Notes: generated from the sequence alone by a model not told the origin. A DNA stretch of 64,000 bases from Chamaecyparis obtusa (GCA_027943335.1 BSBK01001871.1:1594501-1658500); one strand, 5' to 3'. Shown: positions 1 to 12,109, counted from the first letter of the stretch. Program-made: numbers and translations.

Positions 1-3000
1 TTGCAACTATCTCTTGATTGATAGTAGGTTCTTGTGTTTCTACTACATTAATTCTCTTGATAGGATCATCTTTATCATCAAGAAAGTCTTTGATCTCTTT
101 AGGCAATTTTTCATAGGGGATGAGTTCTGAGCTATCTGATTCACTATCTAATGATATTGTTTCTTCTTTCTTAAGAAGAGGTTCTCCTAGTGTGATCTAC
201 TCTATGACATGGGAACAATTACCTTTGAGGTGATAGGGTTTCTTCATAAATCCTAAGCCAACTTTGTTTTTATTTTCTCTACCAATATGTGGGAGAGGTA
301 CCTCAAGACCTTTTCCTCTGATTCCTAGAGGTCCTCTACCTGAATATCCCATCTTAGCTATTAATTTATCTCCTAGACCATATCACTTGGAAGGGAGTTT
401 GGATACTATAGAGTCACAAGTTTGAACAACTTGAGATTTAGGTTCATCTTTGTACAACCATGATAGCACAGCCTCATCCTCTTCAAATTATTTCTTGGAT
501 ACTTGTTCTACTACAAAATTCTTTTTATATGCTTCAAGAGGTTCTTTAGAGTCTGGTTTGGATTATTTCAAAGATTTCCCATAAGACTTAGGTGAGATAG
601 GGAGAGATGTCAAAGATAAGACTAGCTTGATAGTATATTCTCCCATACCATTTTCTTTGATATTAACCTCTTTTGCAAGATCTTCCATTTTAGATGTGGA
701 TGCTTCTTTAGTTGGTTCAATGGAAGATTCTCTGTTATTAGGTACAAGCTTATCTGCACTTTCCTTCAAGGTGTTGCAAGTTGTATTTAGATCTACGGGG
801 ATAGTAACCTCTACTCCTTCATAAGGAAACTTCAAACATTGATGGTATGTAGAAGGAATAGCTTGCATTTCATGTATCCATGGTCTCCCTAGAAGGATGT
901 TGTAGGCCAAAGGTAGATCAAGCACTTGATAGATTATATCTTTGATAACTGGACCCACTCTGATAGGTAAGAAAATGGTGCCTTTAGAACATCTTTCTTG
1001 TTCATCATAGGCCTTGATAGTTATTTTATTTCTAGGATCAATAGCCAATTCTGAAAATCCCAATTGTGTGATCAAGCTGTAAGAACAAATGTTTAGGCCA
1101 ATGCCCCCATCTATCAACACATGTTTGACTCTACGGTTCTGGATCAAGACTTCTATATGCAAAGGCTAATTATGCGGGTGACTCAAGGAGTTGTCATCTT
1201 CCTCTAAAAAGGAGATATATTGTGGAGATGTAAGATGTCCAACCATAGTCTGGAACCTATCTAAATCAAGGTCATTAAGAACATTGGAACCAAGCAAAGC
1301 TTTATCGAGAATGGCTCTATGAGCTGGAGATTTTTGCATTAGTGTGCTATAGTTGTTGAATAATGCTATAAGACATAGGCCTTGTATCCTTTGGATTGGA
1401 AGATTTGGAAGCAGCCTTCTGTTTAGAAGCAGATGAAAGATTGAAGGGCACCTTAGGGACATTTGATGAATCTGGGATTTGTCTTTTTAGATGTATTTGA
1501 GCTTGTGATAGATTAATTGCATTAGCTGAGGAATGATCTCTGTCTCTTTGTGCAATTGTGATGACATTACAACTTTCAGAGAGACATGGTTCAACCATAT
1601 TGATGATAGCATTATTTCCAAGGTAGGCATAGTTGACTTTTGCCCCCATATTAGGCTGAGAAGTTGAAACTTCTTGACCATGTTTCAGAAATGGTTTTGT
1701 GAATGTTGTATGATCATTATTGCTCTTGGGATTGTTAATTGTGATGTCTCCACTATCGATCAGATCTTGAATGGTATGCTTCAAGTGGTAGCAACTACTA
1801 GTTTTGTGACCTTTACTCCGATGGAAATCACAGAATTCATTTTCTCTCCACCATTTCGGTTTGGGGTCCTGATCATTTGGTCAAATTGGTGGTAAAGAGA
1901 TGATGTTATTAGCTAATAGAGTTTTCATAGCTGATTCCAAAGACTCTCCCAGAGGAGTAAACTTTTGATGTTTATCCCATCTTTTATATTCTGGCTTCTT
2001 TTGAGATGGTTCAGAAGACTTTTTCTCTGAAGCTTTAATGGCTTGAGTACCAAGAGTGAGATTGTAGGCTGGTGCCTTTGATGGGGCATGGACAGTGTCA
2101 ACAATGCCATCTGTGATGATGCCTTTGTTCTTTTTCCAATTTTTTTTCTTGTCTTTAGAACTGGATCCTAATTCATACTTGTCTTTTTGAAGTGTGATTT
2201 CTCCTTTTTTTACAAGCACTTTTTCAATTTTGATAGCATTATCCACCATCTTGTCAAAAGATGTATGATCTTGCATTTGTAAAGGATAATTGATTTCTGG
2301 AAAAAGGTTATTGATGAATATTTCTAGTTTTTCTATTTCTAGAATAGGTCTGGCATATAGAGAGAACTTCTTCCTCCATCTCTTGAGAAATGTTAGGAAT
2401 GGTTCCCCTGGATATTGCTTGAGATTACAGATATCAATCATGGTGACTGGATGTTGAATATTGTAGGAGTATTACTGGTAGAACAATTTGATCAACTCCT
2501 CAAAAGTTTTGATAGTAGAAGGCAGTCTAGAGAACCAGTGGATGGTTGCTCCCCCTAGAGATCGAGGGAAGAGATGCATCAGATAGGTCAGTTCATGCAT
2601 GAACTCCATTGATTGCGTATAGAATTCTCTGACATGATCTTGAGGATCAGAGTGTCCATCATACTTGTCATACTTTGGCATCTCCACTCTTTTTGGAAAT
2701 GGTGGCATATACAAGTTTTTGTCAAAAGGAAAAGGGCATAGAGCTTCCATGGAGAACTCTTTGGGTTCCTTTTCTTTCTCAAGGCTATTAAATTTGACTT
2801 GTAAAGCATGTATCTATTTCATCATAGCTGTGAGTGGATTTTCTTCCTCATGCGTAATGATATCTTCAACATTAAAGTTGGGAGGAATTTTAGCTCCTTA
2901 ATGAGCTAGTTGTAAAAAGTATGCTTCTCTATTTTCTTTCAAGAAATGCCTCATCATCTTGTTAAATTCATTGTCATTTTGATAGCGAGCAATTTCTTCA

Positions 3001-3284
3001 AGTGTGGGTTCCTGATCTGCACCATGTCGAGATTGAGCTCTTTGAGAACCAAAGTTTTTCTTAGCTTGAGACATGGTAGGAGAATGTGGACTCCCTGGAT
3101 TAGATTGATGGGGGGTATGTTGAGTACCTCCGTGAGTTGATGGAGGAGGTATGTAACCAGATTTCAATCGATAGTTTCCAAGACTATCATCCTCGTAAAG
3201 ACTAGAATTGATGAGTTTCTCAAGAGTTGGAGTTTCGAGAGTGGTGATAGATTTCTTGTGAGAGGAAGCTCTAGTCTCCACCAT
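1..3284 (-). pseudogene. E1 gag-protease-G-patch polyprotein, broken
   Basis: This is the N-terminal half of a retrotransposon polyprotein that would form the particle shell and process itself. I take the start at 3284 (M-V-E-T-R), because E4 (52525) and E5 (38092) begin with the same MV(E/Q)T(R/Q) motif. A capsid-type gag covers about 2750-1880. A C-x2-H-x4-H-x4-C zinc motif (FCDFH...GHKTSSC) lies at about 1782-1845. The protease follows at 1170-880 and a G-patch-like segment (MGYSGRGPLG) at about 300-355. In-frame stops include CAA-to-TAA changes at LAH* and FYQ*, each glutamine in E4, and a probable CGA-to-TGA after LPPI. A 26-base deletion near 1325-1331 shifts the frame before the protease. 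It cannot be functional. Confidence 0.88.
563..1162 (-). CDS. E1 aspartic-protease-like segment (open stretch of the pseudogene)
   Basis: This 199-residue open stretch carries the retropepsin-like domain. VLIDGGIGLNIC near residues 15-26 holds the catalytic Asp in a D-G-G context, rather than the D-S/T-G usual in retroviral proteases. LAYNILLGRPWIHEM near residues 84-98 is the flap and C-terminal loop (ILLGRPW) typical of plant Ty3 elements. E4 (54679-55467) and E5 (40330-40730) encode the same domain with the same DGG. The segment is one frame away from gag because of the upstream 26-base deletion, so it is a fragment of the polyprotein and not a separate gene. The C-terminal 80 residues are a poorly conserved linker leading to the G-patch. 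Confidence 0.85.
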   Translation of the reverse strand: MHIEVLIQNRRVKHVLIDGGIGLNICSYSLITQLGFSELAIDPRNKITIKAYDEQERCSKGTIFLPIRVGPVIKDIIYQVLDLPLAYNILLGRPWIHEMQAIPSTYHQCLKFPYEGVEVTIPVDLNTTCNTLKESADKLVPNNRESSIEPTKEASTSKMEDLAKEVNIKENGMGEYTIKLVLSLTSLPISPKSYGKSLK

Positions 3285-3729
3285 TAACCTCAAGTGAAAC
3301 AAAAGAATAAGATCCAGATAACTGAAGAATGAATTGAATCAAGATGTTCAAATGACGCAACCTTGTCAAGGTTAGATTGATTTGAAGATTTGATTAGATG
3401 TGGATGAAGGATACTATGCCCTAGATGTATGGGTAGGTTCCCAAAAGATAGCAGACAAGATATCACAACACTTAGTCATTTTGATGATTGATTGATTGAA
3501 GATTGATAGTTATGACAAGGTTTTGACACAGGATGATAAGGACTCAAATTGATTAAATAGAAGGCTGAATCAGATTCAAAAGGCCACTTTAGGAAAATGA
3601 TTGGATTCTTAATAGCTACTGCTCTATTCTTGACATAGTGATTTGTTCGACAGATTCTGAAATTAGGCTGAAAAAGCTAAATATCTGGCAATTCTGACAA
3701 TTTTTTGACAACTCTCAAAAATTTCCCAA

Positions 3730-3980
3730 ACGACACTCTACAAACTCATACGACAGTGGGTAGGCTATGAAATGACAGTTGTAAAACTCATACAATAGTT
3801 TCAAAACTCGTACGATAGTGGGTATGTAATGAAATGATAGTTGAAAATTTCATACGACAGTTGCAAGGTTTTGACTTTGAGAATTTGCTGGCATAAAAAC
3901 TCATATGACACTGGGTACTCAATCATACGACAGATGGGTTTTAATGAAACAACACTTTGAGAAAACTCGTATGACTTTCT
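3730..3980 (-). repeat. E1 leader motif array 1 (CATACGACAGTGGGT-type)
   Basis: Degenerate copies of ACTCATACGACAGTGGGT (plus-strand spelling) recur every 20 to 40 bases, alternating with ATGAAATGACAG-like spacers. About eight recognisable copies are present. The motif's CpG survives in several copies even though the element is otherwise depleted of CpG. Confidence 0.75.
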
Positions 3981-4741
3981 GACCTCTTGAGATGACTTTT
4001 GACTCCAGAAAAGAATTTTACTTCAGATTTTGCAAATTTTGAGTTTTCAGATTTGGATTGTTTGCAAATTTCAATGTCCAGATTTGAGAATTGTAACAGA
4101 TTTGTTTGTTTTCAGTAACCAGATAGATAAGAAAACACACAAAACAACAAGCAAGTGATTTCAAGCATGTCTAAAAATAATGAACAAGGGCAAAAGCAAC
4201 CTTGTGCATGAACAATCAAGTGACTTATTCATTCTAATCCTCAGAAGCGCTAATTGTGTATGTTCCAAAAATGTTTTGCAATGACGCACATATACCCTAG
4301 AAAATAAAAATTTGGCCTCGCTAGGGTTTTTAGTAATGGTTTGACTCTGCAACTTTTATGATCCCAAGGGGTGAACTCGAATCCCGGCGCACCAAGGTTT
4401 TGACACAGTCCGAGAACTTAATCTTCAAGAGCTGCTAGGGAGATCTGACAACCCAAAAATGAACCATACCCATGGAGATTTCTTCGACAAGGACATTTAT
4501 ATAGCGGCTGTCACTACCACGGTGAAAATGGCTATTACCGCTTGAGGTTCCATCAATGCAGTTTACCCTATGAAGGGATTGTCTGCTACGGTTAACCCTC
4601 TCTAAAGGTGACTCATAGTATGATACCACAAGGGGACTTGGCTCCAGATCCAAGGTTTTGATGCCTCTTCACTTTTAATCCAAACAAAGCAAGCAGATTA
4701 ATTTGACGCACTAAGAAAAAGTTTGTTTCACCAAGGTCTAT

Positions 4742-4903
4742 GATGTCAACTCCACGTGATCTATCAACCTCTCCGAGGAGAGAATGTATCAATCAATAAG
4801 AGAAGGCACAATAACCAATTTTGATTCACCAAATCTTGTGATGTCAACCCCACGTGATCTATCAACCTCTCCTAGGAGAGAATGTATCGATCAATAAGAG
4901 AAG
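4742..4903 (-). repeat. E1 leader tandem duplication with palindromes
   Basis: Two copies of a 64-base unit start at 4742 and 4840 (period 98). Each contains CCACGTGATCTATCAACC and a perfect inverted repeat, CTCTCCgAGGAGAG at 4769-4782 and CTCTCCTAGGAGAG at 4867-4880. The E4 leader has only one related copy near 34326-34380, so the duplication looks specific to this copy or subfamily. Confidence 0.8.
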
Positions 4904-5719
4904 ATGCACTAACCGAGTTGAATGTGAAATGCACTAAGTATCCTCCCTACCTACAAGGATTCTATCATCAAGAAGGATTTTGCTGGGAATCCAATCTCTC
5001 AAGAATCATGAATAGTGTTCATAGGACCTAATTACTAGGTGAGCACAGATGTATGTTTCCAAAAGCAAATCTACCAAAAGTACCCAAAAAGCAGAAAGAT
5101 GAACACTTAATGCTTAAAGGAAATATGAGATGAGTCCACAAGGTGGAACACTTAACACCTCACACAAGCTGAGAACGAGTCCCCAAGTTAGAAAACAAGT
5201 GAGTTCCTAAAAGCACAAAAGGGTTGCCTGGTGGAACAATTAACGCTTCTCTCCTGTAGACCCCTCCCCTTTATGGCGCTGAGATTGCAACCATGGGGTG
5301 GAATGAGGGGCCGGTGGATTAGCGAGTCCAATAACCCAAGATAGCAATCAAGATCAATCAAAAGTATCTGAGACTACTTAATGAATCCTTAAGGCGTCAC
5401 AACCTAGTATCAATTATGCAAGTGTGTAGAAATAGACAAAAGCATGAAAAGAATCACCCAAGCTAGACACACGAGAGATTTATTTTAAGCCCAAATCAAA
5501 ATATTATCAGCACAAGTGGAATACCTGAGATCCTCACAATGCGCTTAGTAGATTTTTACCTGATTTTAGCAAACTTTATGCTTTTTCCATTCAAAACTAG
5601 CAAGAGTCAATCAAAAATAGAGAATTCCAACTGTTAAGATTAGCTGTTAGTCAAAATCCAAAAATCAAATCTGACAAACTACCTGCAAAAATGAAATGAG
5701 AATTGAAATCTGATGCCTA

Positions 5720-5906
5720 AACTCATACGATAGTGGGTCTATTACCAGACGACAGTAAGAAACTCATACAACACTAGGTGTCTGATGAAATGATAATCCA
5801 GCTTCCAAATGACAGTGGGTGCCTGATGAAATGATACTCGGTCAACTGTCATACAACAGTAGGCTCAAACTCATACGAATTTTGTTAGAAACTCATACGA
5901 AGATTG
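5720..5906 (-). repeat. E1 leader motif array 2
   Basis: A second cluster of the ACTCATACGA / GACAGTGGGT motif lies just downstream of the primer-binding site in element orientation. It has about seven degenerate copies, so the motif brackets the leader at both ends. Confidence 0.75.
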
Positions 5907-5996
5907 TACAGACAAAAAATAAAATCATATTTTTGCATAGAAACTGAGGAGAAAAAGATAGAAATTGATAGAATTGAATTGGAAACCCGTTTCAAG

Positions 5997-6014
5997 GCCC
6001 CACGGTGGGCGCCA
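5997..6014 (-). promoter_or_regulatory. E1 primer-binding site, tRNA-Lys(CTT)
   Basis: Minus strand reads TGGCGCCCACCGTGGGGC, four bases after the LTR end. It is the exact complement of the 3' 18 bases of plant tRNA-Lys(CTT) as I recall that sequence. Homologous but mutated sites occur at 33172 and 63572. Confidence 0.88.
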
Positions 6015-6018
6015 GAAA

Positions 6019-7282
6019 TGTGTGTGTGAAAATTGTCCCTGATCTGTAGACACAACACTTCAGTAAAACATTAGAGGTTAGCAAAAATCAAAATCGTGCA
6101 AAATTGAAATCTAATTTAACCAAGTGATTTACTGCCTTCTAGTAGGTGCGAGATTGATGTTCTCAGATTGTTGTCGAGATTAGTGACCTAGACGACACCT
6201 AAATGAAGGATTTGGATGCAAAATTGATATGAAATATGAATGCAATTAATCTATTTTTTTAGATTTTCTATGCAATAATATGAAAAATGATATGGAATCT
6301 ATGATATGTAAAAACTGATATGCTATGAATTGATCTAACAATAATATGAAAACAAAAGTGATCTCACAACAATGTTGATTCACAATAAGCTTTGATCCTT
6401 CCAATTGCAATTCTCCAGCGTGATTGTGCAAAAATATGAGATGCTATGGATGCAAATTTGAGAGATCCATTATGAAGAGCTGAGCCTTGTTTTTATAGAA
6501 ATCCAAGGCTTTGGAGGTGCATGGAAGAAAGCCATAAATCACTCAAATTAACTTAGCTTGATTTTTGAGTTATTTTTAAATAAAGATAATTTAATTCACA
6601 AAAATATGCAAATCATGCAAAAATAGCTTTTTAACTCAAATTAGAGGTTTAGATCAACTTTAAAACTCAAAAAAGATGTTGAGTTCTAAAATGTCAACAC
6701 TTTGCATTGATTTTCTAATTTGGAGTTTAATTGTTTCTTTGATTGTGCACATGGATAATTATGAATTAATAAATAAATAAAGTGATTTATGCTCAACTTA
6801 ACTGATTTTTTAAAATAAATAATTGATTTATGGGTTAATCAATTATTTAATCAAACTTTTATTAAAAACTATATTATTAAATAATGACAACTTGCTTTAA
6901 TTAATTAAATAAAAATTTAATCAATTATTCATAGGATATTGGATTTATTGTCAAAATTAAATAATACAATTAATAATAGATAGAATTAAATTTAATTACA
7001 CAATTAAGTGGCAAGATATTAAATCTAATTAATTAAATATGAAAATATTCAATTAATCAAACTTAGGATAAATGTGATTTATCACCAAATAATCATTAAA
7101 TTAAAGATAATTAAGATAATTAGGAATATTGCTAGGAATATTCCCCGATGCAGAATTTAAGATAATCAATTATGATTCGATGATGTTTAGATGTGCCTTA
7201 GATTAGGACCTCGATGTTGATTTCGTTCGATTTGTAGATGTAGGAGGTTAATGAACTTATAGCCCATTTTTGGGGTATTACA
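6019..7282 (-). repeat. E1 5' LTR, family A
   Basis: The LTR is 1264 bases, begins TGTAATACCCCAAAAATGGG and ends in an ACACACA run on the minus strand. It is colinear with LTRs at 31830-33167 and 62275-63567 but clearly more diverged from them than they are from each other. It is AT-rich through 6540-7180. Confidence 0.9.
6490..6497 (-). promoter_or_regulatory. E1 LTR TATA box
   Basis: Minus-strand CTATAAAA sits before the CAAGGCTCAGCTCTTCA block that is conserved in all three family A LTRs. It is the expected position for the LTR promoter. Confidence 0.6.
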
Positions 7283-7285
7283 ATT

Positions 7286-9105
7286 AGTAGTCTTAGGTTT
7301 TTGAGAAATCAAACATAATTCTTCTTGTACCTTATTTCTTGTCATAACTCCTCTATCTTTACTTCCAATAATATGATCAGCAGGATGATTCCTTATCAAA
7401 TTCATATTAGGTGTTACTGTCTCAATTCTTTCTTTAATTCTGGGTTCATATCTTGGTTCTTCTCTTTTTTCTTCATCATGAATCTCATTCTGCAGATCAT
7501 TGTTAGTTTCATAAAATAATTCAACATTTTCTTGATTAGTTTTAGGATAGGCTTCTTCATCTAAATCATAATCAAGTACTCTTTCCTAAATTTTGAACTT
7601 ATGATCCACTTTAACATTTGTGCTCTGAACAATAATCTTAGTTCTCTTATTAAAACATCTATAAGCTTTGATTTTAAATGAATAACCAAGGAACATATCT
7701 TCATCACTTCTCAGATCAAACTTACCAATATCATCATCTCTCTTTATGTAGAACTTACTTCCAAAGCTTCTAAAATATTTTACTGATGGTGTATGTCCAA
7801 ACCATAATTCATAAGGGTTCTTGTCTGTATTTTCTCTTATCAGTACTCTATTCATTGTATACACTATTGTGTTTATTGCTTCTCTCCAAAATATATTTGC
7901 TACATCATTCTCAAACAAAATAGCTCTTGCTTCTTCAGTCATTGATCTATTTCTTCTTCCAGCAATACCATTTTTCTCAGGTGTTTTAGGGGCTGAAAGT
8001 TGTCTCTTAATTCCATTCACTTCACAAAAAGTATTAAATTCTTTTGAAGTAAATTATCCACCTCTATCAGATATTAAACATTTAATCTTCATTCCTGATT
8101 CATTCTCAACTTTGTTCTTAAGTAATCTAGACTTATAAAATGCTTCTGATTTTTCTTTAAGAAATGCTACCCACATCATCCTAGTAGAATCATCAACAAG
8201 AATCATAAAATACCTTTCACCATAGAATCCTCTTTCTCTTGTAGGACTACTCAGATATGTATGAACAATCTCTAGTTTTTCTGTTGTGGTGAACTTCTTG
8301 CTAGGAAAAGAACTTCTTTTCTCTTTTTCCATAACACATTCCTTGCATACCATGTTAGTAGGTTTCACAACTTTAGGAAAATCTCTTACTGCAAATGTGG
8401 TACTTTCTTTCACAATGTTATCAAAGTTTATGTGAAAAAATATTTTGTGCCATAACCAACTGTCATCAACTTTAGCAATCAAACATGTCATCTCAATAGG
8501 ATTCAATTGAAATACATTACCTCTAGTTCTTTCTCCTATTCCAATCATCTTACCATTATTATCCTTGATCATACAAGTCCTTTCAATAAACTAAACTTGA
8601 TATTCATTTTCAACTAATTGTCCAACACTTAAAATATTATGTTTCAATCCATCCAGAAAGTAAACATCATCAATGTTAGTATTTCCATCAAGAGTAATAG
8701 ATCCTATTACTTTTATTTGGCAAGGTGCATTGTTTCCAACTCTAAAAATTCCTCCATCATAATATTTAAACTTAATAAACTTATTCATATCACCAGTCAT
8801 ATGATGTGAACAAGCACTGTCTATAATCTAATCAATTTTCTTTTCAACCTGTGATATTAAATTTTTTTCTTCTTTGACTTCTATTTCTGAATTTTCTTCT
8901 TTTATTGCAACAAATCCTATATCATCACTTTCACTTAAGAATTTCTCAATACTAGCTTCAAATTCTTCATCATTAGCATAATAATACTCTTTAGGTCTTC
9001 TAGGCTTAAAGTTATTTTTATATTTCTTGACTCTCTTAGGACATTTAGATGCAAAATGACCATATTCTTAACATGTCCAACATTTAAAGATTTTCTTACC
9101 TTCTG
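7286..9105 (-). pseudogene. Co1 zinc knuckle, protease and integrase region
   Basis: The zinc knuckle (CWTC*EYGHFASKC) is at about 9095-9050. Its in-frame TAA sits where a glycine or similar residue is expected. The protease active site reads D-S-A-C-S-H-H-M-T-G, with D-S-A at 8821-8813 in place of the usual D-S-G. Integrase follows: the GAG_pre-integrase HHCC region (LWHKIFFHINFDN...CKEC) near 8460-8330, then the core with VDDS and SDRGG near 8190-8060, and the glutamate near 7960 (PEKNGIAGRRNRSM). The linker toward RT (NHPADHIIG) ends at 7283. Stops at 8585, 8053 and 7585 break the frame. All segments share one frame, so decay is by substitution. Confidence 0.85.
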
Positions 9106-9114
9106 GTTCTATTT

Positions 9115-9879
9115 TCACAAGAAAGGAAATTCCTTCTTCAATCTTTCTATCTTCTTTAGTCTTAGATCTACTGCTACTAGCATAATCTCCACTGACACTT
9201 GCACTTCTTGACAAGTAGGGTGAACACTAAGTGCACGAAATGCAGTTTCAACCCTGGGTAAATCTCTAGATTGTCTCAAACTTATCTCCGCTACTTCATA
9301 TCTTCCAAGAAGAGTCTCTCTAGTGAATTTTTTAGTACAAGGGGTGACTTGTTCAATCATCTGTGTTATTTTCTTAAGCATTGGGGTCATAGTCTTCAAG
9401 ATTTTCCATATGATTTCATCTTCATTCTTATTTCCTTAACAATCTTTGATACCTCCAATAATCTTTGATATTCTACCAATATAGCTTCTAAAAAATTAAT
9501 CTTCCATCATCTTAGCCTCTTGAAATAAACATATCCAATTCTGTAATCTAATTCTCTTAGCATGTTTATCACCTTCAAAAGTAGATTCCAAAGCTAACCA
9601 AATTTCATGAAATGCCTTTAGATTTTTTACTTGACAGTATTCATTTTCAGGAAGAGTTAGCAAAAGTACTTCTCTGGAAAGTATGTTACACATGAATATA
9701 TCTCTTTCTTTCTTAGTGCAATCCTCAATCTTTTCTTCTTCAATGATACATTTATCATTCTTTGTAATCAACCAATATCCTGGTCCTAGACATAGAAAAA
9801 GTTTCTCCATCTTCTCTTTCCATCTGTCATAGTTAACTCCATCAAACTTAGGACTTTCTTTTCTAAAGTGACTCACCAT
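9115..9879 (-). pseudogene. Co1 gag
   Basis: Gag starts at 9879 (MVSHFRKESPKFDG), 43 bases after the primer-binding site on the minus strand, with no earlier ATG in the short leader. The first 127 residues are open and contain a UBN2-like Ty1/copia gag pattern (FDGVNYDRWKEKMEKLF near residue 12, AFHEIWLALESTFEG near residue 88). A stop at 9496 follows. The last part (9399-9115) reads SYIGRISKII then LKKITQMIEQ but changes register before the zinc knuckle, consistent with a small indel. It would have formed the particle shell and is no longer functional. Confidence 0.75.
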
Positions 9880-9921
9880 GGATCTCCTTAATTTGTTAAA
9901 CTTTTTCTTCGAGGACCTTCT

Positions 9922-9933
9922 GCTCTGATACCA
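9922..9933 (-). promoter_or_regulatory. Co1 primer-binding site, initiator tRNA-Met
   Basis: Minus-strand TGGTATCAGAGC, two bases inside the LTR end, is the standard plant tRNA-iMet complement. Confidence 0.93.
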
Positions 9934-9935
9934 AT

Positions 9936-10479
9936 TGTTAGAAAGTAAAGTCCACCAAGATAACTAAGAAGGGGGGAAATCATTTATCTAATAAAAATAG
10001 TTTTTATTAACCAAGTATTATATCTAAAAAATGTAATCAACATAAACAGAAACCATAGAAAGATAATCATACACAATAAAACCAGATTTGTTAACTAAGG
10101 AACCTCTTGATCAAAGACTAAACCCCGGTGGGGATGGTACCCACAAAAGATGTACTAATATGAAAATTCCTTGTGAGAGGATGGACTCTGCTAGGAGTCT
10201 TATGAAATAAATTCAGTACATATCGGTCCCTGTTAGGAGACTTTGAATCCCTGTAAGGAGATTCTAACCCTGTTAGGAGTTAAGGAAGACAAAAGGACCC
10301 ACTTTCCAAACAGCTTCAATGGCAACATCACTGAACACACTATCCAATTGTTCTCTATATTATCTGAACAAAATAATACCAAGAATTATTGATCTAAGAA
10401 ACTTTTCTTCTCCTCTCTGACTGTGCCAAAATCACACCAAATGCTTCACCAGATCTCACTACTAGATCTTCTCACTTTG
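9936..10479 (-). repeat. Co1 5' LTR, 3' portion (left of E2)
   Basis: The LTR's 3' end on the minus strand is CTAACA at 9936. The last five bases, 10475-10479 (CTTTG), are the left target duplication of E2. No coding potential is seen. Confidence 0.75.
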
Positions 10480-12089
10480 TGATGGGGAGATTGGGATAGA
10501 CTAGCCTAGTCTATGCTCTTTGATCTCTTCCTTGGATCAATAGGTGTTATACTCACACCCTGTGGTCTCTAGGACTTCCTTTTCTTGTGGAATCCCCTGA
10601 CCTTTCCCAATCTAACCACCAATAACAAGTACTTCTCCTAAGTTCTCCTTCACTCAGCTTTGCTTCATTCCCTTACATAGGCTTATAAGGGCATAAGTTC
10701 TTACACACCTTATCAAGTCCTAGCAAGGATGGAGATAAGTCCTAAGGTGTTTTTACAACCTTCCATGTGAACACTTTGGCTTGGGAAATCCATCTTGTTA
10801 CCCGATTGCTTTATTTACCCTCAAAACAAGGCTACAAGGAATGTGCCCCAATTAGGCCTCCATTCTGGATTTATAGGGCTACCACCTACAACCTTGGAAA
10901 AATCTTGCCTAACTTCCCAAAGAGACTCCTAATAATTTTCCAAGGTCTCAAAGATTTTCAAGGTTTTGGGACCCCAAGTGTCCGTACAATGCCCTAATCC
11001 ACAGTGGGGATTTTTAGGTGCTTTTTGGCTTCACAGGGTCACTGGTTTGATTTGTTAGCTTCACCACCTTGTCTAGATTGGTAGAGGCTCCTCCTTCTCA
11101 CCATTGAAGCTTCACTAACCACTCTTCATATCCTCTAAAGGATTCTTCCTGCAACCTCCATCCTTGCCTTCTAGAATTTATGCAATCATGACCTTACCTA
11201 GTCAGGCACAATCCAGGCTCACCTAGGGCTTGGTCTCATAAATGCTTGCACAAACATCCCAGGTCCATGCTTGATAATATACAATGTAAAGGGTCTATAC
11301 TACTATATCTCATGGTTCCATGGAGTTTCCATGGTGGGGATAGGAGCTACAGGACCATCTTCACAAACCAGTCAAAACTGGACCATAAACTGGTAGATTC
11401 AAACTAATTACAAAGAACTCACAAACCTGAAAAGAAAACCTAAACTAAGAACTTGAATTGAAAACTTATAAATAAAGGAAGATATACAGCACAAGAATAA
11501 TCACATTCTATTCATTAACTTCCATTCATCATTCCATTTGTGCAGACTGGCATACGAAACACAGTCACAGTCTAATTCTTTCTTCTCAGTGTCATATAAT
11601 CTAACAACCAACCCCTAGTTTAGGGTTTTTCCAAGAATTCATGGTCTTACCATCGGGGTATGAGTTAGGTTAGGGATTCTAGCCACCTGGTTAGGGTTAT
11701 AACCCTTTAGGAGAAAATTTGCTAGGCAACTTTGAAAAGTTGCTATGCAACTTTTGAGCAACTTTTGTTGCTTGAGCAATTTTTGCTCTTCTTAAGCTCT
11801 AGACCTCAAATAGGCCAACTCCAATGCACACTTGTGCCAAATAAACTCAATCCCTTACTTTTATACTTTTATCTCTCCTAGGACTAGGTGACATGAGGAT
11901 GACATCATCCACTAAGTCCCTGAGCAATTACATAACAAAACTAAACTGTGACCTCCTAGGATCCAAACTAGGATCTCAAACACACACACTGAGCTCTGAG
12001 CTCTTATTATAATTACATGGCTTCTTTAAGAAGAAATTTCACAAAAAAATGGCAATGGTGGGATCCCTTAGAAGGGTGCTCCTACACCA
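10480..12089 (-). repeat. E2 3' LTR
   Basis: Begins TGATGGGGAGATTGG and ends CTCCTACACCA on the plus strand. It is colinear with 16805-18416 throughout. Confidence 0.95.
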
Positions 12090-12090
12090 T

Positions 12091-12101
12091 ACTCCCCCTT
12101 G
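12091..12101 (-). promoter_or_regulatory. E2 polypurine tract
   Basis: Minus-strand AAGGGGGAGTA lies immediately upstream of the 3' LTR, the expected start site of plus-strand DNA synthesis. Confidence 0.85.
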
Positions 12102-12109
12102 GCACAGAT

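Larger units (their letters stand above)
3285..5996 (-). other. E1 long untranslated leader
   Basis: About 2.7 kb lies between the primer-binding site and the gag start. It has no long open frame on the minus strand and is homologous in part to the E4 leader (33190-34937 and 51838-52524). It contains two arrays of an 18-base motif and a tandem duplication, listed separately. The block at about 4330-4700 matches the reverse complement of 34460-34830 in E4 closely enough to show common origin. Long leaders of this kind are known in Ogre/Tat elements. Confidence 0.8.
1..7282 (-). mobile_element. E1: Tat-like Ty3 LTR retrotransposon, family A, 5' part only
   Basis: Read on the minus strand, the element starts with an LTR (7282 to 6019), then a primer-binding site, a leader of about 2.7 kb, and a gag-protease-G-patch reading frame that leaves the window at base 1. 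RT, RNase H, integrase and the 3' LTR are not in view. The LTR matches those at 31830 and 62275, so it belongs to the same family as E4. It is inserted in a Ty1/copia element whose coding sequence stops exactly at 7283. The flanking five bases ATTAG (7283-7287) would be the target duplication, but the partner lies outside the window. Tat-like assignment is by homology to E4 and E5, which show two RNase H domains. Confidence 0.9.

Noticed and set aside
2665..2901. Plus-strand open frames across 600-3140
   Set aside because: They mirror the minus-strand gag of E1 and have no independent support.
5997..6014. tRNA-Lys gene fragment
   Set aside because: Only the complement of the last 18 bases is present, at the exact PBS position after an LTR.
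10767..10997. Plus-strand 76-residue frame in the E2 LTR
   Set aside because: Lies inside an LTR and is not preserved as an open frame in the partner LTR.
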